Positions 11,207-21,184 of a stretch of 64,000 nucleotides of DNA are shown in pieces. The stretch is from Tritrichomonas musculus (taxonomy: Eukaryota; Parabasalia; Tritrichomonadida; Tritrichomonadidae), in contig JAPFFF010000003.1 of NCBI GenBank assembly GCA_039105265.1, positions 8,370,001-8,434,000 on the forward strand, read 5' to 3'. The notes below the pieces were generated by a model that saw only the letters and a program-made list of their open reading frames with translations, was not told where the DNA came from and did not search any database. The translations under genes and the position numbers were made by a program. Within the stretch, counting starts at the first letter, position 1; each line of letters opens with the position of its first letter.

Positions 11207-12176
11207 AAAAAAATTTAATTATAGGAAAAAGGTCAAATATAAGGTCAATATTAAAATTTTCGTCAAAAAAGGAAAGAACAGAGTTAATTCTTAGTTTTTT
11301 TCGAAATCACTTTGGCAATTTATTGTATATGAATTGATCTGTGTCAGTTTTATCCTTTTAAACTAGGAACATATGAAAATAATATTTCTTATTTAAATAA
11401 TAATTATAATACTAAAAGATATTGGCAATATCATATTGCTACCCTAGTAATAAATATTAATTGATTTTAAAATTAAAAACTTCTTTGTATATGCTTTTCT
11501 GTAAAGCCAAAAGAATGTAATTTTTAATATATATTTTTTATATAGATTATTTTCTCAATTATTTAATCATAATTATCTCATTATATTATTAATATTATAA
11601 ATATATAAATTTATATATAAATGAATATAAATATATTATGATTTTAAATAGGTCAGTAAATAATAAATAATGTTAATACTAGCAATTACATCCATTTTTA
11701 TGAGTCATGACCCCTCTGACTATTTGTTAAACTCTCGCAACTTTTTTCTTTCTTTCAGAATATTTGATATATCACATATAATTTATTGAGAGGTAATGTA
11801 TAAAATTCTATAGAATTTTATTTTCCTTTGAAAAAAACTCTCAAATTTCTCGCGAATGGAATTGAGAGAACTTCTGACCAAATCTTGATAAATTTTATAT
11901 CACGCTTATTTTATGGTTATATCTCATCAAAAAAAGTTGACGGATATATTCAAAATTGAATAAAAAATAAACATGCTCTAAGCCTATCAAAATTAGATTT
12001 GTCTATTTAAAATGCATTAATATACATTAAAATAAGAAATTAAATACTTTTTTACTAGTAATGTTTTTTGAGTAGCTTTATCATTTATCGATCATATTTT
12101 GTATTGTTATGACGATATAAAAATTTGAAAAGAATTCATTTCACAGAGCCCGATATTCAATTTTAAAAAAGAAAAA
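11207..12176. other. Divergent intergenic region
   Basis: About 970 bases, roughly 80% A+T, between two divergently transcribed genes, so it should hold both promoters. A TCATTT at 12136-12141 resembles the trichomonad initiator, but at about 39 bases upstream of the ATG it is farther than usual. No ORF or repeat family is visible. Confidence 0.5.
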
Positions 12177-14159
12177 ATGGGATCAGAACCGTCTGCTACT
12201 GTCGTTTCTGCTCTTGGAGAAGGCGAACAGCCAGGACCATTTGCAATCCGCCGTTGTCCAGGATTTGAAAAAGGCGTTTATCTAAATCCACCTGAATTTC
12301 AAACAATGCAAGATATTATTCTCAATTCTTACAAAAATTTTGCGAATAATGCATATATTGGTAAAAGAGTTCGCAAAGGTGATCAGCTTGCAAATGAATT
12401 CACTTTCAAAACATACAAAGAGTGTGAACAAATTGCCTATCAGCTTGGATCTGGACTTATATCCTTAGGAATTCAGCCTCGCGACTTTGTCGGTCTTTAC
12501 TCAGAAAATAGGCCTGAATGGATTCATATGATTGATGTTTCTTCTGTTTATGGACACGTTATTGCTTCATTATATGATACATTTGGATTAGAGATTTTTG
12601 GTAAAATTGTCGAAACTTCAAAATTAGAAACAATTATGGTTTCAATGAAAAATGCTCAAAAGCTTCTTCAGTTATTAAAAGATAACAAATATAGTGTTAA
12701 AACAATTATATTGTTTACTGAACCAGATAGATCTTTTGAATCTTTACGTGAAGGATTTCAATCAATTAATATCGCTTTTTATACATTTGAAGAACTTCTT
12801 GAAATAGGTGCAAAAGATATTAAACCAATACCAAAAGTTGAACCAGAATGGATTCATTATGTCTGTTATTCATCAGGTACAACAGGAATGCCAAAAGGTG
12901 TTATTATCACTCATCGTTCTCAATGTTCAAATACATTAAATTGTAAATGGGGACTTCAATTCAGCGAACAAACGCATCATCTTTCATATTTGCCATTACC
13001 ACATGTTTTTGAACGTATTGGTATCTCTGTTACAATGTGTGTTGGTGGTCGTATCGGTGTTTTCAGTGGCTCAATTCCACGTCTTACAGAAGATATGCAA
13101 ATATTAAAGCCAACTCACTTATCAGCTGTTCCACGTGTTATCAACAGAATCTATGATAATGTTATGTCTAAATTAAATTCAAGTTCTAAATTAAAGCAAG
13201 GAGTTTTCTGGGGATGCTGGTATTGGAAGAGATTTTGGCTTAGGCATGGATCTACTACCCCTATGGCCGATAAAATCGTCTTTAATGCTATAAATGCACA
13301 AATCGGTGGTGAAATCAAGCAATTCATTGTTGGTGGTGCAGCAATGGATCCATGGATTCATGAATTCATACAAATAGCTACAGGCATTCCAATGCGTGTC
13401 GGATATGGTCTTTCTGAAATCGGATCTGGTAATATTGTTAACCCAATGGATGTTAGATATTCAAAGCCAGGTACAGTTGGCGGCCCAATGTGCAACTGTG
13501 AAGTTCGATTAGAGCCACTTCAAGATTATGACGACCCAGAATGCGGTGAAATTTTAATGGGTGGTCAATGCAATTGCAGTGGCTATTTGAATGATGAGCA
13601 ATCTACCAGAGAACTTTTCATTGATGAGGCTAATATGCATGGAGATGGTGGTGCCAGAGGATCAAACTGGATCCATACTGGTGATGTTGGAAAATGGGAC
13701 CCAGATGGTTATTTGATGATTGTCGATAGAATAAGATCTATTTTCAAACTTTCTCAAGGAGAATATGTTGCAGCTGAACTTCTTACTCAGACTTACGAAT
13801 TAGCTCCAATTGTAAACCAAATTTTCATTTATGGTGATTCAACAAGAACTTGTTTGGTTGCTATTGTTGTTCCTAAAATCGGTGGTGTTGCAAAATTCTT
13901 GGAAAAAGATAAAATATCACAGGAAGAATATGTTCAAGCTTGTACAACTCAAGAACTTTGTAATGAAGTTAAAGCTCAGCTCAATCAAGTTGCAGTTGAA
14001 AAGAATTTGCCAGGTTATGAAAAGATTAGAGCTGTTGCTTGTGAAAGTTCTGAGTGGACAATCGCTAATAATATGTTGACACCAACATTTAAACTTAAGA
14101 GAAAGAAGCTCTCAGAGGCTTACAAGAAAACAATTGAGGGACTCTACCAGACAATTTAA
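12177..14159 (+). CDS. Long-chain acyl-CoA synthetase (AMP-forming)
   Basis: A 660-residue ANL-superfamily enzyme that activates fatty acids to acyl-CoA through an acyl-AMP. The nucleotide motif SSGTTGMPKG is near residue 235. The adenine-binding motif YGLSEIGSG is near 408. The motif HTGDVGKWDPDGY followed by IVDRIR is near 500-520, with the FKLSQGEYV hinge after it. A C-terminal Lys is present in the TPTFKLKRKK stretch, as in ACSL enzymes. The length matches eukaryotic ACSL proteins. No N-terminal membrane anchor is obvious, so it may associate with membranes only peripherally. Trichomonads scavenge host lipids, which fits this activity. The exact chain-length preference cannot be read from the sequence. 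Confidence 0.93.
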   Translation: MGSEPSATVVSALGEGEQPGPFAIRRCPGFEKGVYLNPPEFQTMQDIILNSYKNFANNAYIGKRVRKGDQLANEFTFKTYKECEQIAYQLGSGLISLGIQPRDFVGLYSENRPEWIHMIDVSSVYGHVIASLYDTFGLEIFGKIVETSKLETIMVSMKNAQKLLQLLKDNKYSVKTIILFTEPDRSFESLREGFQSINIAFYTFEELLEIGAKDIKPIPKVEPEWIHYVCYSSGTTGMPKGVIITHRSQCSNTLNCKWGLQFSEQTHHLSYLPLPHVFERIGISVTMCVGGRIGVFSGSIPRLTEDMQILKPTHLSAVPRVINRIYDNVMSKLNSSSKLKQGVFWGCWYWKRFWLRHGSTTPMADKIVFNAINAQIGGEIKQFIVGGAAMDPWIHEFIQIATGIPMRVGYGLSEIGSGNIVNPMDVRYSKPGTVGGPMCNCEVRLEPLQDYDDPECGEILMGGQCNCSGYLNDEQSTRELFIDEANMHGDGGARGSNWIHTGDVGKWDPDGYLMIVDRIRSIFKLSQGEYVAAELLTQTYELAPIVNQIFIYGDSTRTCLVAIVVPKIGGVAKFLEKDKISQEEYVQACTTQELCNEVKAQLNQVAVEKNLPGYEKIRAVACESSEWTIANNMLTPTFKLKRKKLSEAYKKTIEGLYQTI

Positions 14160-14566
14160 TTATTTAAGAGGAATTATTTTGAATATTTTTTTTTATTTAC
14201 TTCTCTAATAAAACATCTTTTCTTATTTAACAAAATTATAATCATTATTTAATATTGTTCCTCATATACATTGAGTTCCTCAAACTTCAAGTGAAATAAA
14301 AAAATAATTGAATTAAAAAATGAACTTTTTGAATATATTGTGAATAATATAAAATAAAATTTTATTTTTTAATTTTGTATTAAAAAATCATTATTTATGT
14401 TTGTTTGATCTTATTTTACCATTAAACATATATGATATATTAGAAAAAGCTGATACAAATATCAAAAAGTTTGGTATAAAAAAACGTTAATATTTATATT
14501 TTATTATATCATTGAATGTAATCATTCAATAATAGTTTATTTACTCAATTATTTGAAAATAAACGG
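14160..14566. other. AT-rich intergenic spacer
   Basis: About 400 bases, almost entirely A and T, between the acyl-CoA synthetase stop and the next plus-strand start. No ORF, tRNA or clear repeat is visible. Confidence 0.5.
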
Positions 14567-16705
14567 ATGTCTCCATCACAAATGAGTGAGAAAGACAATA
14601 CTCCAGAAAACAATGGCGAAGGGAAGCTTGAAGATGCGATCAATTCACCTATGAATGGTTTATTAGGTCAGTCAACACAGCTTGCTGAAGATCCAGTTCC
14701 TGATCAAGGTTCTGCCGCTGGAGATCAAAAGCAAGAGGAAAGCAAAAAAGAAGGTGACGAAAACTTAGAGCAAGATTTGTCTGATTCGAATATCATTAGC
14801 GATCAACAATTTCAAAAAGAAAACGAAGAAGAGCATAAAATTGATCAAACTTTAGGTGCATTATCGCAATTAGTTCCTGGAGAAAATGCAGATGATAGCA
14901 AAGATGCAAAGAGTGAAGAAAAAGAGGTAGCAGGTGAAAATGAAAAAGGAGATCAAAAAGAAGAAAATGAACAAAAAAATAATCAAGAAGAAGAAAAAAA
15001 GGATGAAGGAAAAGAAAATGATGCAAACGCCGAAGCATCTAATGAAAAAGATGGAGCAGGAAGCAATGATGAAGCTAAAAATGAAAAACTTGAAGCCGGA
15101 GTTCTAGAGGAAGCATCTATATTAATCACTAATTCTTTAACTACAAATGAAAATCCAGAAACGCAAGCACAAGCAGATTCTGAAAGCAAAGAAAATCAAG
15201 CAGAAACTCAAACTGGCGCAGAAAATAAAGAAAATCAAACAGAAACTCAAACTGGCGCAGAAAATAAAGAAAATCAAACAGAAACTCAAACCGACGCAGA
15301 AAATAAAGAAAATCAAGCAGAAACCCAAACAGGCGCAGAAAATAGCGAGAGCCAAGAAAATGCAGAAAATAAAGAAAACAATGCTGATGCACAAAAAGGA
15401 AATAATGATGAGGATAGTCAAGAAAAAGAGGCGAATTCGGAAGAGCAGCAAGAAGCTCAAACTGAGCAGTCTGAATCTCAGCCCAAGCCTGAAGAAGGCA
15501 ATCCGTTATCAGATATTGCTAAAAATATAACAAATACTATTACCCAAGATACTGAATCACAACAAGAGCAAAAAGAACAATCGGAGCAACCCGAAGACCA
15601 ACAATCTGAGCAAACTGAGGAACAGCAACAAGAAGAGCAGCCAACACAAGTTGATCAAGATATTCAAACAGAGGATACAAATGACCAAACACCTCAGCCC
15701 CCAACATCTCCCCGATCTGCTCGTTCACCTCGATCAGCTCGTCCTAGCAATCGTTCTCAATCTATTTTTCAAACACAGCCGAACTACTCCTCAGATGATG
15801 TTGAAAAAGTCGCTCAGCAATTTCTTAAAGGAGATAAGGTTACTGTCAATGATCCTAATATAATTAATCCTGTTATCACCAATCTTGAAGAAAAACGCGA
15901 CAATTCTCAAATGCAAAATCAGTTTAATGATTATTGGAAAGCTGAACGCGCAATTGAATCTGCAAAGCAATATCAAATGGAAGCATTCAAAAAGATCAGT
16001 CAAGATGAATATCAAAAGGAGATAAAAAGCAAGAAAGAAGCGATTGAACAAGAATACAAAGAATTTCTCCAACAGATGAAAGAAAAAGAAGAAGAATTAG
16101 AGAAAGAACTTCAAGAAATGCAAAAAAGAATGAAACAAAAACAACAGAAAGATCTAGAAGAGAATGATAAAGAATGGCAATCAGAATATAAAATTCGACA
16201 ATACAATAGAAGTTCTCAGCAATTGAGGCTTTTACGTCATCAACAACAATTATTATTAAATGCAAAACGCTTTGATGAGTCAATGCAAGTTTCCAAAGTT
16301 GCCGATAAACTTAAAGCAAAAGAAACAGCTGAAAATCACAAGCAAATGAATATTGACTACATGAAGGCAAGGAATGCAATTCTTGAAAGGCATGAAGTTG
16401 AAAAAAGCGCTATGGCTCTAACAGTTGAAACAAAAAGAGGTGACTTTCAACATCGAAAAGAAGTAGCTTCTATCAAATACATTAACAGACTCAAATACTT
16501 AAATGGAGAAGAAGAAGTTGGTAAAGATCCTGAGAAAGTATGGCTCTTGAAGCACAGAAATGATGTTGATTCATTAACACAGAGAGGAATAAAGAAAACT
16601 CATGTTAAAGTTAAGACAGCTAATGTTGCTGATTTCAATACACTTCCACTTCCTCCTGTTGATATTGTCCAACCGGTCCCTAAAAAGACCAAAGGCAAAA
16701 AATAA
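14567..16705 (+). CDS. Glu/Gln-rich repeat protein with coiled-coil C-terminus
   Basis: A 712-residue, highly charged protein. Residues 1-390 are disordered, rich in Glu, Asn, Lys and Gln, and include four tandem 13-residue units of the type ENKENQTETQTGA (residues about 208-259). A Pro/Ser/Arg patch with SPRSARSPRSARPS follows near residue 385 and looks like a target for proline-directed kinases. The C-terminal 300 residues are helical and predicted coiled coil (KEKEEELEKELQEMQKRMKQ), ending in a basic tail with KKTKGKK. The C-terminal half looks like the conserved part; the acidic half looks fast evolving. There is no signal peptide. A cytoskeletal or scaffold role is possible but not shown. 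Confidence 0.8.
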   Translation: MSPSQMSEKDNTPENNGEGKLEDAINSPMNGLLGQSTQLAEDPVPDQGSAAGDQKQEESKKEGDENLEQDLSDSNIISDQQFQKENEEEHKIDQTLGALSQLVPGENADDSKDAKSEEKEVAGENEKGDQKEENEQKNNQEEEKKDEGKENDANAEASNEKDGAGSNDEAKNEKLEAGVLEEASILITNSLTTNENPETQAQADSESKENQAETQTGAENKENQTETQTGAENKENQTETQTDAENKENQAETQTGAENSESQENAENKENNADAQKGNNDEDSQEKEANSEEQQEAQTEQSESQPKPEEGNPLSDIAKNITNTITQDTESQQEQKEQSEQPEDQQSEQTEEQQQEEQPTQVDQDIQTEDTNDQTPQPPTSPRSARSPRSARPSNRSQSIFQTQPNYSSDDVEKVAQQFLKGDKVTVNDPNIINPVITNLEEKRDNSQMQNQFNDYWKAERAIESAKQYQMEAFKKISQDEYQKEIKSKKEAIEQEYKEFLQQMKEKEEELEKELQEMQKRMKQKQQKDLEENDKEWQSEYKIRQYNRSSQQLRLLRHQQQLLLNAKRFDESMQVSKVADKLKAKETAENHKQMNIDYMKARNAILERHEVEKSAMALTVETKRGDFQHRKEVASIKYINRLKYLNGEEEVGKDPEKVWLLKHRNDVDSLTQRGIKKTHVKVKTANVADFNTLPLPPVDIVQPVPKKTKGKK
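15188..15343 (+). repeat. Four tandem 39-bp coding repeats
   Basis: Four in-frame 39-base units (starts 15188, 15227, 15266 and 15305) encode the 13-residue repeat inside the Glu-rich protein. The units differ at only a few bases, so the expansion is recent or kept homogenised. Confidence 0.9.
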
Positions 16706-17153
16706 GCGTTGATCAAATTTGCATGTAATAACATGTTATGTATTTTTATTTTCATTTTATATAAAATGAACATGATAGGTATTTTTTTCTCATGTTTTAC
16801 TAATTTTGAAATTTTTCTTGATTTTCAGCTTAATCATATACAGATTTAGTAATAATTATTGAAAAAACTATTATTTTTTTTTAATATATATTCGCATGCA
16901 AACAAATGATATCGTTGCCAGGAAATTTATAGCCGTGTAATAGTTTAAGCATATCTGTCATTGTGAGATATGTTTAATAACAAATTATTTTTAGTTTATT
17001 TTATTGAATAATATTATACAATTAATAAGCATAATAATTTTATATATAGTATTAGTGTAATATTTGAAAATTTTGGCAGTAAATATATATTTTGTAATTG
17101 ACTACTTTATATTCTATTTTCCATCAAAAAATAAAGTATTGAATAATTCCATC

Positions 17154-17184
<31 letters not shown>

Positions 17185-17201
17185 CTTTTTCATCATATTT
17201 G
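16706..17201. other. AT-rich intergenic with long A tract
   Basis: About 500 bases with no supported gene. It ends close to a run of 28 A at 17154-17181. An open frame does read through this run as poly-Lys, but the sequence before it has no sign of being coding. Confidence 0.5.
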
Positions 17202-17660
17202 ATGCCACCACAAAAACATTCTATTCGTATAATAATAAGAAGTGCCCATCAAAACAATTCAGAAATCAATCGTACATTTGGTAGACTTAATCAAGCAACT
17301 CAACAACAAATGGAACAGCCACGACCAAAACAACTTCAAATTCAACAACAACTACAGGCTATTCAACAACAACTGCAGATAATTCTACAAAAACTGCAGG
17401 TAATTCAACAAAAACTGATGGTAATTCAACAACAGCTAGGATCACAACATCCAGAACAACCTCCAATTCAACAGCAACAACAACAACAAGGACAACCAGC
17501 ATTAATGCAAAATATATTGACGATGATGATTAATGAAGGAATTGCTAAAGATAAAGTAGAAAGTAATGATTACCAAGAATTTAAATCTTGCCAATATATA
17601 AAAAAGAATTTTATCAATTTTCGATTTGCACAAATCAAATTGTTTTTAAATCATATCTAA
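17202..17660 (+). CDS. Gln-rich short ORF, possibly not coding
   Basis: From the ATG at 17202 this frame gives 152 residues: a short basic start (IRIIIRSAHQNN), a Gln-rich block built on QLQxIQQ units, then a more ordinary tail. The same DNA in another frame (17291-17533) is open for 80 codons and gives a Ser/Thr/Asn-rich sequence with many NST sequons, like a mucin-type stalk of a surface protein. Either frame could be the ancestral one. No family is recognisable. The locus may be a fragment of a decayed gene, since the flanks contain degenerate copies of short repeats and no further coding signal. Confidence 0.3.
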   Translation: MPPQKHSIRIIIRSAHQNNSEINRTFGRLNQATQQQMEQPRPKQLQIQQQLQAIQQQLQIILQKLQVIQQKLMVIQQQLGSQHPEQPPIQQQQQQQGQPALMQNILTMMINEGIAKDKVESNDYQEFKSCQYIKKNFINFRFAQIKLFLNHI

Positions 17661-17708
17661 GATTATCTTCACGCAATGATAATCGTTCGTTTAAATCATA
17701 TCTAAGAT
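17645..17708. repeat. Two copies of a 19-bp motif 45 bp apart
   Basis: The motif TTTAAATCATATCTAAGAT occurs at 17645-17663 and again at 17690-17708. The intervening bases are not obviously duplicated. It may be the remains of a longer tandem repeat. Confidence 0.6.
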
Positions 17709-18898
17709 ACTTGTACAGCAATTGGAATGATATTCAAGATCATCTTGTATATTCCCCTCCCTAAGTTTCAGATATATATCAAAACATGAATGCCAAAGCA
17801 AAAGATGATCTCGTAGTTTATTGTAGTCATGCGGATCAAGATGAAAAAGAAACAATTTCAACACATTTTCTAAAAAAAAGCTATTAATAAAAACTTTTTG
17901 AATTCAAAAAGTAAGTTTTCTTGGCATGCCTTGCTTGTTAACCAACCAGCAAGGTGTCCTCTTTTTAATGCATTTTCATAAACTTCTAAAAGCACTTTTT
18001 TAAAGCGTTGAATTAAAAAGATTTAAAATGCTATTGAAAATTATAAAATTGAGAGATATTAATGAATAAATTATTTATATAACTTAATCATGAATAAACT
18101 AATCTCATGTAATCTGATAATAATGATCTGGAATTGTAATCAGAGAATAACATCTTGAGAAGTAACTGCCTGAGAATAAAAATTCGAGAATAGCAAAACG
18201 AGAATATTGTTATCATAATAGCATTATGAGGATAGAAGAATTAGATGCTATTATGATAATAACAATTCGTGAATATATAAAATGAGTAAAATTGCAATAA
18301 AATAAACCTGTATAATTCTTATTAATGAGTCTTAGATTTTTTATTTCCCATGAGACCTGCATAACTATTTCAGTAAGCCTACGATGAGAAATTTGATTAA
18401 ATGGCAGTAAGTGTGATAATTTTAAAGGTAATAAGAGTGATACCAAAAGAATAAATTTGTCAAATTGCGGAATATGATGAATATCCTCTGAATCTTGAAA
18501 TCAAATGAAATTTTCACATGAAGCGCCTGTCATGTATTTACGAAATGATTAATTATACTCATAACTTGGTATTCGATGTAATTGTTTGAGTGCAAATAGA
18601 TACTTTTTCTTTTCTGATTGCTTGTGGATTATTTCTACTTTATTAAAAAAAAAATCTAAACGTGGTAAATTACTAATATTACCTATCAACGTAGTAAAAT
18701 ATTGTTTAAATGTTGGATATCGAGGAAATATTGGAGGAATTATCTGTTGTTGAAAGAAAGCAAAAAATTGAATTTGAAAGAAATTTAAAAATTCTCTCAA
18801 ATTATTTTTAAATAAATTTTCTCAATTTTTTCAATGAAACATGAAAATTTCTCTCAAATTTCTTATCAAAATTTTTTAGGACCACTATATTTTGTAAA
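17661..18898. other. Gene-poor region
   Basis: About 1.2 kb without a convincing gene. It contains a small hairpin near 17930-17956 (CCTTGCT paired with AGCAAGG) and loosely repeated GAGAATA motifs at 18140-18210. An 83-codon minus-strand frame at 18549-18800 (RYPTFKQYFTTLIGNISN) could be a gene fragment, but it has no recognised domain. Confidence 0.4.
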
Positions 18899-21024
18899 AT
18901 GGATAATTTAACTTTTTTCGAATATTTTGAAAAAACTTACCAAGCAATATGTAATGATGATGTTGATACGATTCAAAAGATAATACCTGAGCACTTAGGT
19001 CCGAGTCGGTCATTTCCGAAAAAATATTCAGATATATGTCACGAAAACATGCCAATAATTATATTTGCGATGCTAGTAAACTCCATTAAAACTGTTAATT
19101 ACTTAATAAACTGCGGAATTGACATTAACAACGTTTTTGATGCCATTTTAATTTTTTTTTATTTTTAATACAGGAAATTCACCACTTCATTACTGCGTTG
19201 CTATTGAATCGACTGAAATGATAGACACAATACTATGTGTGCCAAACATAATGCTTGACATCAGGAACAATTCCAACGATACAGCGTTAGATCTGGCACT
19301 TTTATCCGGCAAGAAAATGAACTTTGATATTTTATTACGAAAATATCTTGAAACTACGAAAATCAACGAATTAAATAAGCAAGGACTTTGTTATCTTTCT
19401 TTTGCAATAACAGCATGTTCTCTTGATTTCATCACTCACATGATAAAGGATCTAAACTTTGATCCAAATGACAAAGGAAACTTTGAAGACGATAATCGCA
19501 ATTATCCTCTTCATCAAGCGATAATTAGCAAAAGAATTGACGTTCTTCGTTATCTGTTGAGTCTGCCGAACATAAATGCCAACATCAAAGATGAGCAAAA
19601 GAATGGAGATTCGGCACTTTTTGTTGCCTGTAAAATTCCGAGTCTTCAATCGACAATTTTTTTAATTGAGTCACAAAAAGTGGATTTAAATTTGACAAAC
19701 AAGTCAGGTGACAATTGTTTGACTGACATGATTCCTGTCATGAAAGCGAGGAACAAAGTTATGCAAGGCAACATGCGTGAATACTTACAGATCATTTTTT
19801 ACATCATGACCAAAAAAGCATTCAATTTAAATTTTCAAGGAAAAAATGGCGACACTCTTCTTCATTTGCTTTGTGATAACTCTGACATTTTGGTGAGGTT
19901 GTTGCCTTACAGTGAGAGGATTGATCCGAACATTAAGAACGATTCGGGCAGGACTGCGATTGATTGCATTTTGGATGATTATTCGGATAAATATTTGAAT
20001 GTTGTTTTGATAATGAAACTTGGATTTTGTAACATAAATGATAAACTGATTCATTCTGAAGTAATCTTCTTCATTTTGAAACATTTGCCAACTTTCGAGG
20101 TATTCAAAAAGTTCGTCGATGGCGGTTTGGATTTGAATGTAACGTCTAAAGAAGGAATTTTATTTTAATTTATTTTTTCTTATCGTTCTTTGATTAGTTA
20201 CGCCGCTGAATGTGAATGCTCTGACATTTTAAGATTTCTTCTTGGTTCAAGGAAGGTGAATCCTAACAAACCTGACCTTTTCGGCAATTATCCAATTCAC
20301 TATGCTGTCAAAAAAACCGAAATTATTGAAAATTTGAGATTGTTACTTATTTTTCCATCAATTGATGTTAATGTTGTCAATTCGAAGAAAAATACGCCAT
20401 TGTTGGAGGCTGTTGAATGTAGAAATTATAACGCTTTTAACTTAATTTTGGATTCATCAAATATCATTGATATTAATGCAGAAAATGAAAAAGGTGAAAC
20501 TGCAATTTTCTTGGCATTAAAATATAAAGCCAAAGAAATTATTGGCTATCTTATTAGTATTGATATTGATCCATTATTAAATAATTTCAATTTCCAAAAA
20601 GGAATCTTAAATCCGGTTTATAAAAATAAGCCATTTTATAATGTGGATTTTTTCCATTTGACAAAGAAAAACGAAAATTTGTTCCATTACGCTTGCTTGT
20701 ATTGTGAAATTGATCTGATTAAATTGTTTTTGAATCTTAAAGGAATCGATTTGAATTTGATGAGTGATGAAGGAACCCCATTGTATTATGCTTTCAAATC
20801 TAAAAATATTGATACTGTTAAGTTTATATTAGATTCTGTTCCAGATATTAGAAAAGAGAATATAACAATTTATTATTTTTGTTTCTTATGCTATTTTAAA
20901 TTATTTTTTTTAGGAATTTTTTTCTCATAATGGAGAATCTGCATTATCAATTGCAAACGAAATGAATTTAACAAATGTGTCGAAATCTCTATTTGAAACT
21001 TCAGATATAAATGATATTGATTAA
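18899..21024 (+). CDS. Ankyrin-repeat protein gene interrupted by three T-rich spacers
   Basis: Ankyrin repeats run through four coding segments: 18899-19144, about 19170-20156, about 20184-20867 and about 20914-21024 (TAA). Segment ends are inferred from where ankyrin homology stops and resumes. The repeats carry the usual signature in divergent form: GNSPLHYCVAIES, NYPLHQAIISKRIDVLRYLL, RSLISYAAECECSDILRFLL, NYPIHYAVKK. The segments are separated by AT-rich spacers of about 25, 27 and 46 bases that contain stops or shift the frame. Removing spacers of those lengths restores one continuous ankyrin frame. Canonical GT-AG introns that restore the frame are not evident for the first two. The gene is therefore either split by unusual short introns or decaying. 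Ankyrin proteins bind protein partners; the partner here is unknown. Confidence 0.7.
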
Positions 21025-21184
21025 GTTATTCTAATTATTGTTATGTCATTTAATAAACCAAAAATATATATATATTTACGACAGCAATCTTTTATTATTT
21101 TAAAAAAAAGTTTAATTTTAAACGGACATGTGAACTTTTTGTGAATTCTCATATAAAAAGTTTCTCTTTATTAATAAATATAAA

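Noticed and set aside
14796-16283. Several minus-strand frames rich in Leu and Phe
   Set aside because: Mirror of the Glu/Lys-rich coiled-coil gene on the plus strand; no independent support.
17064-17201. An N-terminal extension of the Gln-rich ORF through the poly-A run
   Set aside because: It would encode a poly-Lys run from 28 A bases and starts with a non-ATG codon; the upstream text is not coding-like.
18549-18800. Minus-strand frame of 83 codons
   Set aside because: Hydrophobic and unrecognised; a gene fragment is possible but not supported.
19133-19173. A GT-AG intron in the ankyrin gene
   Set aside because: The nearest GT to AG distance of 41 bases does not restore the frame; a length of 1 mod 3 is needed. 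No trichomonad consensus splice motif is present.
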